Assembly: GCA_024234815.1 (NCBI GenBank)
Contig: JACKNO010000004.1
Span: forward strand, 558,001 to 622,000
DNA: 64,000 nt
Source: Pseudomonadales bacterium
GTDB lineage: Bacteria; Pseudomonadota; Gammaproteobacteria; Pseudomonadales; Halieaceae
Direction: 5' to 3'
The translations under genes were made by a program, and so were the position numbers. Shown one piece after another: positions 17,350 through 26,433 of the stretch. Numbering within the stretch: the first letter of the stretch is position 1; each line of letters begins with the position of its first letter. The notes under the pieces were generated by a model, which saw nothing but the letters and a program-made list of their open reading frames with translations, searched no databases and was not told where the DNA came from.

Positions 17350-18693
17350 ATGGTCAAGATCAAGCGGGGCATGGACATTCCTATCCAGGGAGCTCCCCAA
17401 CAGTTAATAGAAGATGCACCCGCCGCTCGCGCTGTCGGCGTGGTGGGCTATGACTACATTGGGATGAAGCCGACCATGGAAGTCAAGGAGGGCGACCGGG
17501 TCAAGCTCGGCCAACTCCTCTTTACTGACAAGAAAACAGAGGGTGTGCGCTACACATCCCCGGCCAGTGGGGTTGTCTCGGCGATCAATCGCGGCGCCAA
17601 GCGGGTACTGCAGTCGGTCGTGATCGAACTCGATGGTGACGACGCCGTCGATTTTCCAAAGTCCTCCGTAGACGAAATCGCCAGCCTCGAAGCGGGATCG
17701 GTTCGCAAAATCCTCAATGAAAGCGGGCAGTGGACAGCGCTTCGCACCCGCCCCTACAGCAAAGTTCCAGCGCCGGAGAGTGAAGCCGCGGCCATATTTG
17801 TCACCGCCATTGATACCCACCCTTTATCAGCCGACCCGGCGGTTGTGATCGCCGAGCAGCCCGAGGCCTTTGCCGTTGGCCAGGACGTGCTGGCCAAATT
17901 AACCAGCGGCAAGCTCTACGTTTGTGTGGCGCCTGGCGCGAACATACCGCGGGGCAAGGCCGCCAATATTGAGGTAGCGGAGTTTGGCGGACCACATCCA
18001 GCCGGACTGGCCGGTACGCATATACATTTTCTGGAAGGCGCCAGCGCGAGCAAGGTCGTGTGGACCATCGGTTACCAGGATGTCATCGCGGTAGGCCGCC
18101 TGTTTCTCGACGGACGACTTTACAGCCAGCGGGTGATCGCCCTGGCCGGCCCCCAGATAGAGCGTCCGCGCCTGCTGCGCACGCGCCTTGGTATCGATCT
18201 CCAGGCGCTGTGCGCCGGTGAGATGAAAGCCGGAGAGAATCGCATCATCAGCGGCTCGGTACTGGGTGGTCGAGGGGTCTCGGGGGCCACGTCCTACCTG
18301 GGGCGTTACCACATCCAGGTGTCGGTCCTGTTGGAGGGTAGAAAGCGGGAATTCATGGGCTGGCTTTCCCCGGGCTTCAAGAAGCACTCGAACCTCGGCA
18401 TTTATGCCACGAGTTTCCTCGGCGCCAGCGACCTGCCCATGACCACCTCGACCAACGGCAGTGAGCGGGCCATGGTGCCCGTGGGTAGCTACGAGAAGAT
18501 CATGCCCCTGGATATACTGCCCACCCAGCTGCTGCGCGCCCTCATAGTGGGCGACACCGAAATGGCACAGTCCCTTGGCTGCATGGAACTGGAAGAGGAG
18601 GACCTGGCGCTCTGCAGCTATGTCTGTCCGGGCAAGTACGAGTACGGTCCCATCCTGCGGGACAACCTGACTCGAATCGAGAAGGAGGGTTAA
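17350..18693 (+). CDS. nqrA: Na+-translocating NADH:quinone reductase subunit A
   Basis: 447 residues, peripheral cytoplasmic subunit of Na+-NQR, the respiratory enzyme that oxidises NADH, reduces ubiquinone and pumps sodium. The N-terminal KIKRGMDIPIQGAP and the barrel-sandwich region (VGVVGYDYIGMKPTMEVKEGDRV) match NqrA, as does the length. First gene of a six-gene operon in the invariant order A-F. The nqrB start follows after 3 bp with a strong GGAGGG site, implying coupled translation. Confidence 0.98.
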   Translation: MVKIKRGMDIPIQGAPQQLIEDAPAARAVGVVGYDYIGMKPTMEVKEGDRVKLGQLLFTDKKTEGVRYTSPASGVVSAINRGAKRVLQSVVIELDGDDAVDFPKSSVDEIASLEAGSVRKILNESGQWTALRTRPYSKVPAPESEAAAIFVTAIDTHPLSADPAVVIAEQPEAFAVGQDVLAKLTSGKLYVCVAPGANIPRGKAANIEVAEFGGPHPAGLAGTHIHFLEGASASKVVWTIGYQDVIAVGRLFLDGRLYSQRVIALAGPQIERPRLLRTRLGIDLQALCAGEMKAGENRIISGSVLGGRGVSGATSYLGRYHIQVSVLLEGRKREFMGWLSPGFKKHSNLGIYATSFLGASDLPMTTSTNGSERAMVPVGSYEKIMPLDILPTQLLRALIVGDTEMAQSLGCMELEEEDLALCSYVCPGKYEYGPILRDNLTRIEKEG

Positions 18694-18696
18694 GAC

Positions 18697-19893
18697 GTGG
18701 GACTGCGAAAAATTCTGGACAACATGGAACACCACTTTCAGGAAGGTGGACGGTTTCAGAAGTGGTATGCGCTTTTCGAGGTTTTCGATACCTTTTTGTA
18801 TGCACCCGATTCCGTAACACGCTCATCGGCGCACGTTCGCGACGGGGTCGACCTGAAGCGGATAATGATTACCGTGTGGCTGGCCGCCTTTCCGGCGATG
18901 TTCTACGGCATGTACAACCTGGGCCTCCAGGCCAATGATGTGCTGCCGGCGGGGCGGGGTGTCGATGGCTGGCACGGCTACCTGATCGAACTGCTGGGCG
19001 GTTACGATGCCAGCAGTATCTGGGATTGCTTCTGGTTTGGCGCGGTATTTTTCCTGCCAATCTATATTGTTACGTTCCTGGTCGGCATCAGCTGGGAAAT
19101 CCTGTTTGCCATCAAACGTGGACATGAGGTCAACGAGGGTTTCTTCGTCACCTCCATCCTGTTTGCGCTGACCTGTCCACCCGATATACCTCTGTGGCAG
19201 GTGGCGCTGGGTATCAGTTTCGGCGTCGTGATCGGCAAGGAGATCTTTGGCGGTACCGGCAAGAACTTCCTCAACCCGGCCCTCACGGGGCGGGCGTTTT
19301 TATACTTCGCCTATCCGGCGCAAATGTCGGGTGACGCGGTCTGGACCGCGGTGGACGGCTACACAGGCGCTACGGCACTGTCCGTCGTGTCTGCTGAAGG
19401 TATGGATGCCCTGCGCCAGCAGTGGAGCTGGATGGAAGCGTTTATCGGTTCCATTCCGGGTTCTATCGGCGAGACGTCCACCCTGGCCATCCTGATCGGT
19501 ATGGGACTTCTGCTGGTCACCCGGATAGCGTCCTGGCGCATTATCGCCGGGGTCATGATTGGTATGGTCGCGCTGTCCACGCTGTTCAACCTGATCGGCT
19601 CCGATAACAACCTGGCCTTCGCCATGCCCTGGTATTGGCACCTCGTCACTGGTGGATTTGCTTTCGGAATGGTGTTCATGGCCACTGACCCGGTTTCCGC
19701 CGCCATGACCGATACCGGAAAGTGGTACTTCGGCATCCTCATCGGTGCGATGACAGTACTCATCCGGGTGGTGAACCCGGCATTTCCTGAGGGAATCATG
19801 CTCGCGATTCTGTTCGCCAATATTTTCGCCCCGCTGATCGATCACTTTGTGGTCCAGGCCAATATCAAACGGAGGCTTGCCCGTGTCCAGTAA
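18697..19893 (+). CDS. nqrB: Na+-NQR subunit B
   Basis: 398 residues, integral membrane subunit that carries covalent FMN and riboflavin and forms the quinone and sodium path. About ten hydrophobic segments are visible. The FMN attachment motif is GYTGATAL with acceptor Thr226, the site modified by ApbE, whose gene closes this cluster. GTG start with GGAGGG upstream. It overlaps nqrC by 11 bp. Confidence 0.98.
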   Translation: MGLRKILDNMEHHFQEGGRFQKWYALFEVFDTFLYAPDSVTRSSAHVRDGVDLKRIMITVWLAAFPAMFYGMYNLGLQANDVLPAGRGVDGWHGYLIELLGGYDASSIWDCFWFGAVFFLPIYIVTFLVGISWEILFAIKRGHEVNEGFFVTSILFALTCPPDIPLWQVALGISFGVVIGKEIFGGTGKNFLNPALTGRAFLYFAYPAQMSGDAVWTAVDGYTGATALSVVSAEGMDALRQQWSWMEAFIGSIPGSIGETSTLAILIGMGLLLVTRIASWRIIAGVMIGMVALSTLFNLIGSDNNLAFAMPWYWHLVTGGFAFGMVFMATDPVSAAMTDTGKWYFGILIGAMTVLIRVVNPAFPEGIMLAILFANIFAPLIDHFVVQANIKRRLARVQ

Positions 19894-20659
19894 TGAAAGT
19901 ACCAGTAAAACACTGATAGTCGCCTTCCTGGTCAGTATTGTTTGCGCGGTGTTTGTTTCCGCCGCTACGGTGATGCTCAAGCCGGTGCAGGAAGTAAACA
20001 AGGCCCTGGACAAGAAGCGCAATATCCTGGCCGCCGCTGGCATGCTTGAGGAGGGTCAGAGCGTCGAGGAGCAGTTTTCCCAGGTGTCTCCGATGGTCGT
20101 CGACCTGCGCACCGGCAAATTCGTCGATGATGTCGATGCCGACAAGTATGACCAGCGCAAGGCAGCCAAGGACCCGGCCCAGTCGGACGAACTTGCCGAT
20201 GAGAACGACCTGGCCAAGATATCGCGCCGTGAACACTATGCGGTCGTGTATGTCGTCAAGGACAGTGCCGGTGACATCGACAAGATCATTTTGCCAATTC
20301 GCGGCTATGGCCTGTGGTCCACGCTACATGGATTTATAGCCCTGGAGTCCGATGCCAACACTGTCGCTGGCCTGGGCTTCTACGAGCATGGCGAGACGCC
20401 GGGACTCGGCGGTGAAGTGGACAACCCGCGCTGGAAAGCCATGTGGCCCGGCAAACAGGTTTATCGCGACGGCGATGTGGCGGTGGGCCTGATCAAGGGG
20501 TCCGTAGACCCCACCGGCGCCAATGCCGCCTGGCAGGTCGACGGACTGGCGGGCGCCACGCTTACATCGAGGGGTGTGACCAACCTGGTGCATTTCTGGC
20601 TGGGTGAAAACGGCTTTGAACCTTTCCTGAATAACCTTAATGCCGGGGAGGCAGGATAA
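19883..20659 (+). CDS. nqrC: Na+-NQR subunit C
   Basis: 258 residues from the GTG at 19883, chosen because GGAGG lies 7 nt upstream and the N-terminal membrane anchor (TLIVAFLVSIVCAVFVSAATV) then starts near residue 8. The rest is a periplasmic FMN-binding domain with the covalent flavin motif AGATLTS, acceptor Thr226. It relays electrons between the D/E iron-sulfur site and NqrB. It overlaps nqrB by 11 bp and nqrD by 1 bp. Confidence 0.97.
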   Translation: MSSNESTSKTLIVAFLVSIVCAVFVSAATVMLKPVQEVNKALDKKRNILAAAGMLEEGQSVEEQFSQVSPMVVDLRTGKFVDDVDADKYDQRKAAKDPAQSDELADENDLAKISRREHYAVVYVVKDSAGDIDKIILPIRGYGLWSTLHGFIALESDANTVAGLGFYEHGETPGLGGEVDNPRWKAMWPGKQVYRDGDVAVGLIKGSVDPTGANAAWQVDGLAGATLTSRGVTNLVHFWLGENGFEPFLNNLNAGEAG

Positions 20660-21321
20660 TGGAATCAGTTAAAGAGACCCTGACCGGGCCGATCTTCAAG
20701 AACAACCCCATCGCCTTGCAGATACTGGGTATCTGTTCTGCCCTGGCGGTGACGTCGTCCCTGAAAGTGACCCTGGTGATGTGCGTAGCGCTCACCGTGG
20801 TGACGGCTTTTTCGAACCTGCTGATATCGTCGATCCGCAAGCAGATTCCGGGCAGCATCCGGATTATTGTGCAGATGGTGATTATCGCCTCTCTGGTAAT
20901 CGTGGTAGACCAGTTTCTCAAGGCTTACGCCTTCACTATCAGCAAACAGCTATCGGTTTTTGTCGGCCTCATTATCACCAACTGTATTGTGATGGGCCGC
21001 GCCGAGGCGTTTGCCATGAAGAACCCGCCATTGCCCAGTTTCATAGATGGCATCGGCAACGGTCTCGGTTACAGCGTCATCCTGATCGCCGTCGCCGTCA
21101 TTCGCGAGTTGTTCGGCGCGGGCAAACTGCTGGGGATAGAAATTCTGCCGCTGGTCACCGAAGGTGGCTGGTATAACCCCAATGGACTCCTGCTTCTGCC
21201 CCCCAGCGCTTTCTTCCTGATTGGCCTGCTCATATGGGGCCTGCGCAGTGTGCGCAAGGAACAGGTGGAAAAACCGGATTTCAAGCTTGCACGCCATACG
21301 GCTGTAGGGGAGGGCGCGTAA
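20659..21321 (+). CDS. nqrD: Na+-NQR subunit D
   Basis: 220 residues, about six transmembrane helices. Cys26 (LGICSAL) and Cys109 (TNCIVMG) are the half-membrane cysteines that with the NqrE pair hold the intramembrane iron-sulfur cluster. Its start overlaps the nqrC stop; nqrE begins immediately after its stop. NqrD and NqrE are inverted-topology homologues of each other and of Rnf subunits, but the operon assigns this copy to Nqr. Confidence 0.97.
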   Translation: MESVKETLTGPIFKNNPIALQILGICSALAVTSSLKVTLVMCVALTVVTAFSNLLISSIRKQIPGSIRIIVQMVIIASLVIVVDQFLKAYAFTISKQLSVFVGLIITNCIVMGRAEAFAMKNPPLPSFIDGIGNGLGYSVILIAVAVIRELFGAGKLLGIEILPLVTEGGWYNPNGLLLLPPSAFFLIGLLIWGLRSVRKEQVEKPDFKLARHTAVGEGA

Positions 21322-21930
21322 GTGGAACACTATCTGAGCCTGTTTGTCCGCTCGATTTTCATCGACAATATGGCGTTGTCGTTCTTCCTGGGGATGTGTA
21401 CCTTCCTGGCCATTTCCAAGAAGATACAGGCAGCGCTGGGTCTGGGTATCGCGGTGACCGTGGTGCTGGCAGTCACCGTGCCGCTGAACAACCTGCTTTA
21501 CACCTACCTGCTTGCCGATGGCGCGCTGGCCTGGGCTGGCCTGCCCGACCTCGATCTGAGCTTCCTCGGCCTCATCTCGTACATCGGGGTGATTGCGGCG
21601 GTTGTCCAGATCATGGAGATGTTTCTCGACAAGTATGTACCGGCGCTTTACAACGCTCTCGGCGTATTCCTGCCACTGATCACGGTAAACTGCGCCATCC
21701 TGGGCGCCGCCCTGTTTATGGTTGAACGCGATTACAACTTCGGGGAAAGCGTCGTTTTCGGCGTGGGATCAGGCGTTGGTTGGGGGTTGGCCATTGTGGC
21801 TTTGGCCGGCATTCGCGAAAAGCTGAAATACTCGGACGTGCCGGATGGCCTGCAGGGTCTCGGCATCACGTTCATGGCTGCGGGCCTGATGGCTCTCGGC
21901 TTCATGTCCTTTGGCGGCATCGATATCTAG
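21322..21930 (+). CDS. nqrE: Na+-NQR subunit E
   Basis: 202 residues, about six transmembrane helices. Cys26 (LGMCTFLAI) and Cys124 (TVNCAILG) complete the four-cysteine site shared with NqrD. The start is GTG directly after the nqrD stop. A 16-bp gap separates it from nqrF. Confidence 0.97.
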   Translation: MEHYLSLFVRSIFIDNMALSFFLGMCTFLAISKKIQAALGLGIAVTVVLAVTVPLNNLLYTYLLADGALAWAGLPDLDLSFLGLISYIGVIAAVVQIMEMFLDKYVPALYNALGVFLPLITVNCAILGAALFMVERDYNFGESVVFGVGSGVGWGLAIVALAGIREKLKYSDVPDGLQGLGITFMAAGLMALGFMSFGGIDI

Positions 21931-21946
21931 GCGGATTTGAACTGAT

Positions 21947-23170
21947 ATGGATATGACAATTGTATACGGCGTCACCATGTTCACGGTGATGGTATTGATC
22001 CTGGTGGTAATTATTCTCGCCGCCCGCTCGACGCTGGTGAGCACAGGCGACGTAAGTATCGAGATCAACGGCGAGAAGACCATCACGGTACCGGCAGGTG
22101 GCAAACTGTTGCAGACCCTCTCCGATGCCAACCTGTTCCTGCCCTCAGCCTGTGGCGGCGGCGGCACCTGTGCCCAGTGCAAGTGCATTATTTCGGAAGG
22201 GGGCGGGTCAATGCTGCCTACCGAGGAGGCGCATTTTACCAAGCGCGACGCCGCAGAGGGCTGGCGCCTGAGTTGCCAGACCGCGGTCAAGCAGGACATG
22301 AAGATCGAGGTGCCCGAGGAGGTGTTCGGGGTCAAACAGTGGGAGTGCACCGTGGTGTCCAACCCCAATGTGGCGACGTTCATCAAGGAATTGACCCTGA
22401 AGTTACCCGAGGGTGAGAATGTCGACTTCCGTGCCGGCGGCTATGTGCAGCTTGAATGTCCGCCGCACCACGTCAAATTCGCGGATTTCGATATCGAAGA
22501 GCAATACCGGGGCGACTGGGAGCACTTCGGTTTTTTCAACCTGGAGTCCGAGGTAAAGGAAACCGTGGTGCGGGCCTATTCCATGGCCAACTACCCGGAA
22601 GAGCGGGGACTGGTCAAGTTTAACATCCGTATTGCAACCCCACCCCCCGGCAGCAAGGGCATACCCTGCGGCCAGATGTCGTCCTGGGTATTCAATCTCA
22701 AGCCGGGCGACAAAGTGAGGGTATACGGCCCCTTCGGCGAGTTTTTTGCCAAGGATACCGAAGCGGAAATGGTGTTTATCGGTGGCGGTGCCGGCATGGC
22801 GCCGATGCGCTCGCATCTTTTCGACCAGCTCAAGCGCCTGCATTCAAAGCGTAAAATATCGTTCTGGTACGGCGCCCGCTCCATACGGGAGATGTTCTAC
22901 CAGGAAGAATATGACCAGTTGGCCGCGGAGAACGAAAATTTCAGTTGGCATGTCGCCCTGTCGGACCCTCAGCCCGAGGACAACTGGAGCGGCTATACCG
23001 GCTTTATTCATAACGTGCTGTACGAGGAGTACCTGAAGAACCACCCGGCACCGGAGGACTGCGAATACTATATGTGTGGCCCGCCCATGATGAACGCCGC
23101 CGTAATCCAGATGCTCACGGAACTGGGCGTCGAGCCCGAGAATATCCTGCTGGATGATTTCGGCGGGTAA
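21947..23170 (+). CDS. nqrF: Na+-NQR subunit F, NADH-oxidising flavoprotein
   Basis: 407 residues. An N-terminal membrane helix is followed by a plant-type [2Fe-2S] ferredoxin domain with ligands C69, C75, C78 and C110, then an FAD-binding domain (RAYSMANYPEE) and an NADH-binding domain (IGGGAGMAPMRSH, CGPPMM). This is the electron entry point of the complex. Its last 17 bp overlap the start of apbE, and a strong terminator follows directly. Confidence 0.98.
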   Translation: MDMTIVYGVTMFTVMVLILVVIILAARSTLVSTGDVSIEINGEKTITVPAGGKLLQTLSDANLFLPSACGGGGTCAQCKCIISEGGGSMLPTEEAHFTKRDAAEGWRLSCQTAVKQDMKIEVPEEVFGVKQWECTVVSNPNVATFIKELTLKLPEGENVDFRAGGYVQLECPPHHVKFADFDIEEQYRGDWEHFGFFNLESEVKETVVRAYSMANYPEERGLVKFNIRIATPPPGSKGIPCGQMSSWVFNLKPGDKVRVYGPFGEFFAKDTEAEMVFIGGGAGMAPMRSHLFDQLKRLHSKRKISFWYGARSIREMFYQEEYDQLAAENENFSWHVALSDPQPEDNWSGYTGFIHNVLYEEYLKNHPAPEDCEYYMCGPPMMNAAVIQMLTELGVEPENILLDDFGG

Positions 23171-24215
23171 TGCCAGAAGCCACCCTCCGGGGTGGCTTTT
23201 TTCCATAACGGGACTTGTTGTCCTGTGCGTCCTGGCGGCTTGCGGACAGCGCGACGAGCCTGTGCAGCTGTCTGGCCTGACCATGGGGACAAGCTGGCAT
23301 GTGACTATCATACCCGGCCCCGGAGCTCCCTCTGCGCAGAGTCTGCAGGCCGGCATCGAGGAAGTGCTGGAGAACGTCAACCGGGCAATGTCCACTTACC
23401 GGGAAGATTCCGAGATCAGTCGCTTCAATGCATTGGAGCCCGATCGCTGGTTTCCGGTCTCCCCCGACTTTTACACCATTCTCTCCGCCGCGATGGCCAT
23501 CGGCTGGCAGAGCCGCGGTGCTTACGATGTCACCGTTGGGCCCCTGGTTGACCTGTGGGGTTTTGGCCCGGACGGCCCGATCGGTGTGCCGCCCTCGGAT
23601 GACACGGTCACCGACGTATTGGAGCGGGTAGGGCAGGACCACCTGCGACTGGATGGCGACGGGCAGCGCGTACTGAAACGCAGCCCGGTCGAGATAGATT
23701 TCTCTTCCATTGCCAAGGGCTACGGGGTGGACAGTGTCGCCCAGTGGTTGAGTTCGCAGGGGATCGAGCGGTACCTGGTCGAGGTCGGCGGGGAAATGCG
23801 GCTGGCGGGCCTGAATGGCCGCGGTGAACCCTGGCGAATAGCCATAGAGCGCCCCGACAGCGCCGATCGCGCGGTAGAACAGGCTATCCGCCTGACCGAC
23901 GTCGGCATGGCGACCTCGGGAGACTATCGCAACTTTTTTGAGATCGATGGGCAGCGTTATTCGCACAGTATCGATCCTCGCAGAGGCTACCCCGTAGCCC
24001 ACGACCTGGTCTCGGTGACTGTGGTCCATCCCAGCGCGATGATTGCCGACGGCTGGGCCACGGCGCTGGTAGTCCTTGGCTACGAAGAAGCGAAGGCGGT
24101 GGCGCTAGAGCAGGGATTAGCGGTATATTTCATCCGTCGCCAGGGGGAGGAGTTCATCGACAACCATACCCCGGCGTTTGAGCCCTATCTCGAGAGCGCC
24201 GGCACGGAACACTAA
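23154..24215 (+). CDS. apbE: FAD:protein FMN transferase (lipoprotein)
   Basis: 353 residues. The N-terminus is a lipoprotein signal peptide with lipobox LAAC, lipidation at C30. Family motifs are LTMGTSWHVT, IDFSSIAKGYGVD, EVGGEMR, ATSGDYRNFF and HSIDPRRGYP. ApbE transfers FMN from FAD to threonines in NqrB and NqrC, so its position fits. The only usable start I see is the ATG at 23154, inside the end of nqrF. As a result the nqrF terminator hairpin (23177-23202) is part of this gene's signal-peptide coding sequence. Confidence 0.95.
   Translation: MISAGNARSHPPGWLFSITGLVVLCVLAACGQRDEPVQLSGLTMGTSWHVTIIPGPGAPSAQSLQAGIEEVLENVNRAMSTYREDSEISRFNALEPDRWFPVSPDFYTILSAAMAIGWQSRGAYDVTVGPLVDLWGFGPDGPIGVPPSDDTVTDVLERVGQDHLRLDGDGQRVLKRSPVEIDFSSIAKGYGVDSVAQWLSSQGIERYLVEVGGEMRLAGLNGRGEPWRIAIERPDSADRAVEQAIRLTDVGMATSGDYRNFFEIDGQRYSHSIDPRRGYPVAHDLVSVTVVHPSAMIADGWATALVVLGYEEAKAVALEQGLAVYFIRRQGEEFIDNHTPAFEPYLESAGTEH
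23177..23202 (+). terminator. Rho-independent terminator after nqrF, inside apbE 5' end
   Basis: AAGCCACCC, loop TCCG, GGGTGGCTT followed by a run of six T: a 9-bp GC-rich stem and U tract, textbook in form. It lies just past the nqrF stop but within the apbE reading frame, so it should lower apbE and nqrM expression relative to nqrA-F. Confidence 0.85.
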
Positions 24216-24245
24216 CAGGAATTTACCGGATTCCGGAGACCGAAA

Positions 24246-24479
24246 ATGTCACTTTTTCTAATTTCAGTATTAGTCTTCTGCCTGGTTATGACGGCGATGG
24301 CCGTCGGAGTCATAAATGGCCGCAAGCCCATCAAGGGCTCCTGTGGCGGCATGGGCGCCTTGGGCATTGATACCGCCTGTGAAATTTGTGGTGGCAATCC
24401 CCAGCGCTGCGACGAAGAAACCCGTGACGGTGAAGTGGGCAGGGCCACTCCGGAGCTGTACTACTCCGCCGACAAGTAA
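24246..24479 (+). CDS. nqrM: Na+-NQR maturation protein NqrM
   Basis: 77 residues. One N-terminal membrane helix (LFLISVLVFCLVMTAMAV) is followed by a cysteine-rich tail: C33 (GSCGGMG), C45 and C48 (CEIC) and C55 (QRCDEE). This is the DUF539/NqrM pattern; the family supplies iron to the NqrD/NqrE cysteine site and is needed for an active complex. It lies 30 bp after apbE. The next gene, lolC, starts 18 bp later. Confidence 0.92.
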   Translation: MSLFLISVLVFCLVMTAMAVGVINGRKPIKGSCGGMGALGIDTACEICGGNPQRCDEETRDGEVGRATPELYYSADK

Positions 24480-24497
24480 GCCCCTGGCAAGCCCAAA

Positions 24498-25760
24498 TTG
24501 AACCCTCGCAACGGTTCCATCCGTAACTATGCGCCATTCATTGGCCTGCGCTACAGTTTTAGCCGCAAGCGCAATCGTTTCACCTCGGTCATTTCCATGG
24601 TGTCCATGCTGGGCATGGTGCTGGGCGTTGCCAGCCTGATTACCGTGCTGTCAGTGATGAATGGTTTTGGCGGCGAACTGCGTGAACGGATTCTGCGGCT
24701 GGTCCCGCATGGTTTTGTGGCCAATCGCGATGGCGGCATCACGAACTGGCAGACACTGGGGGAAACACTGCGGGAATCGCCAGGCGTATTGGCAGTGTCT
24801 CCCTACATCAGCGACAAGGTGATTCTGGCCAGTGGCACCAATATGCGTGGCGCCGTACTGACGGCTATCGATCCCGCGCTGGAGAAAACAGTGTCAGAGA
24901 TTCCAGGCGCCATGGTGGCGGGTACACTGGAGAGCCTCGACGATGGTGGTTTCAACGTGGTGCTCGGAGCCTCGATGGCACGTATCCTGCGGGTCCAGCC
25001 CGGGGATTATGTCGAGGTGACGGTGCCCCGGCTTACCGTAACACCCATGGGCGTCTTTCCCCGCAGTAAACGGCTGCTGGTAAGCGGCTTGTTTGAGGTG
25101 GGCGCCCAGCCGGACGCTTACCAGGCCTACGTGTCCCTCGCTACTGGCCAGAAGCTGCTGGGACAGCGCAACGTGGTCGATGGCCTGCAGGTAAGGACCG
25201 GTGACCTGTTCGGGGCTCCTGCCGTCATGCAGGGCCTGGCGGCGAAACTGCCGGCGCAGTTTCAGGTGAGCGACTGGAGCCAAACCCAGGGCTCCCTGTT
25301 CCGGGCGGTGAAAATGGAAAAGCTGATGGTGAGCCTGCTACTGCTAAGTGTGGTGGCAGTGGCGGCATTCAACATCGTTTCAACCCTGGTGATGTCGGTG
25401 GCCGAGAAGCGGCGCGATATCGCGGTTTTGCGCACAATGGGCGCCCGCGCTGGCGGTATCATGTTGATCTTCATCGCCCATGGACTGGGCCTCGCGGCCG
25501 TCGGGATCACCGCCGGGGCCCTGGTGGGGACGGCCCTGGGTTTGAATATTTCGCGAGTTACGGCGTTTATTGAAACTGCTTTCGGCGTCAAGTTGTTCGA
25601 TCCGAGTGTCTATTTCATCAGCGAGTTACCTTCAGATTTGCAGTGGCAGGATGTCGGCGCCGTGGTGTTGGCGTCCCTGGTGTTGAGTCTGTTGGCCACC
25701 CTTTACCCCGCCTGGCGGGCCACCCGTATAGCCCCCGCCGAGGTCTTGCGTTATGAGTGA
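24498..25760 (+). CDS. lolC: Lipoprotein-releasing ABC transporter permease LolC
   Basis: 420 residues, inner-membrane permease that with LolD and LolE extracts lipoproteins and hands them to LolA. Topology is a helix near residues 35-60, a large periplasmic domain, and three C-terminal helices. The FIGLRYSFSRKRNRFTSVIS region before the first helix is family-typical. The start is TTG with no clear ribosome-binding site, so the N-terminus is not fully certain. It overlaps lolD by 8 bp. Confidence 0.93.
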   Translation: MNPRNGSIRNYAPFIGLRYSFSRKRNRFTSVISMVSMLGMVLGVASLITVLSVMNGFGGELRERILRLVPHGFVANRDGGITNWQTLGETLRESPGVLAVSPYISDKVILASGTNMRGAVLTAIDPALEKTVSEIPGAMVAGTLESLDDGGFNVVLGASMARILRVQPGDYVEVTVPRLTVTPMGVFPRSKRLLVSGLFEVGAQPDAYQAYVSLATGQKLLGQRNVVDGLQVRTGDLFGAPAVMQGLAAKLPAQFQVSDWSQTQGSLFRAVKMEKLMVSLLLLSVVAVAAFNIVSTLVMSVAEKRRDIAVLRTMGARAGGIMLIFIAHGLGLAAVGITAGALVGTALGLNISRVTAFIETAFGVKLFDPSVYFISELPSDLQWQDVGAVVLASLVLSLLATLYPAWRATRIAPAEVLRYE

Positions 25761-26433
25761 AACGGTTCTGCGCTGCGAGGCACTGAGCCGCGCCTATGAA
25801 GACGGGAACAGAACGGTCACGGTGTTGGAAAACGTCGAGCTGAGCCTGGCGGCGGGGGAAAAAATCGCTGTTATCGGCGCCTCGGGATCGGGTAAATCAA
25901 CGCTGCTCAATCTGTTGGGCGGACTCGATAACCCGACCAGCGGCAGGGTGCTCATGGCGGGACAGGATTTGTCCTCCCTGGATGAAAAAACGCTGTGCCA
26001 GGTGCGTAACCGAAGACTGGGTTTTGTCTATCAGTTCCATCACCTGCTACCCGAGTTCGATGCCCGCGAGAACGTTGGTATGCCGCTGTTGATCTCGGGC
26101 CTGCCGCGGGCGGAGGCGTGGCGCCGCGCGGCTGCCATGTTGGAGCGGGTGGGCATGTCGCACCGCCTGGACCATCGCCCCGGCCAGTTGTCGGGCGGGG
26201 AGCGCCAGCGGGTGGCGATCGCCCGGGCGCTGGTGGGGAGCCCCGATGTGGTGCTGATGGATGAGCCCACCGGCAACCTCGACCCGCATTCAGCCGGACA
26301 AGTACTGGCGCTGATCGACGAGCTGGGCAGGGATAGCGCGGCCTTTGTGGTGGTGACCCATGACCCGGCAATTGCGCGGCAGATGAATCGCACCCTGGAA
26401 CTGCGGGACGGTGGCCTGAAGGTTCTGCCATGA
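25753..26433 (+). CDS. lolD: Lipoprotein-releasing ABC transporter ATPase LolD
   Basis: 226 residues with Walker A GASGSGKSTLLN, signature LSGGERQRVA, Walker B VVLMDEPTGNLD and switch His in VVTHD. The spacing and Q-loop (VYQFHHLLPEFDA) match LolD of the MacB-like ABC group. Overlaps lolC by 8 bp and lolE by 4 bp, a tightly coupled operon. Confidence 0.96.
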   Translation: MSETVLRCEALSRAYEDGNRTVTVLENVELSLAAGEKIAVIGASGSGKSTLLNLLGGLDNPTSGRVLMAGQDLSSLDEKTLCQVRNRRLGFVYQFHHLLPEFDARENVGMPLLISGLPRAEAWRRAAAMLERVGMSHRLDHRPGQLSGGERQRVAIARALVGSPDVVLMDEPTGNLDPHSAGQVLALIDELGRDSAAFVVVTHDPAIARQMNRTLELRDGGLKVLP

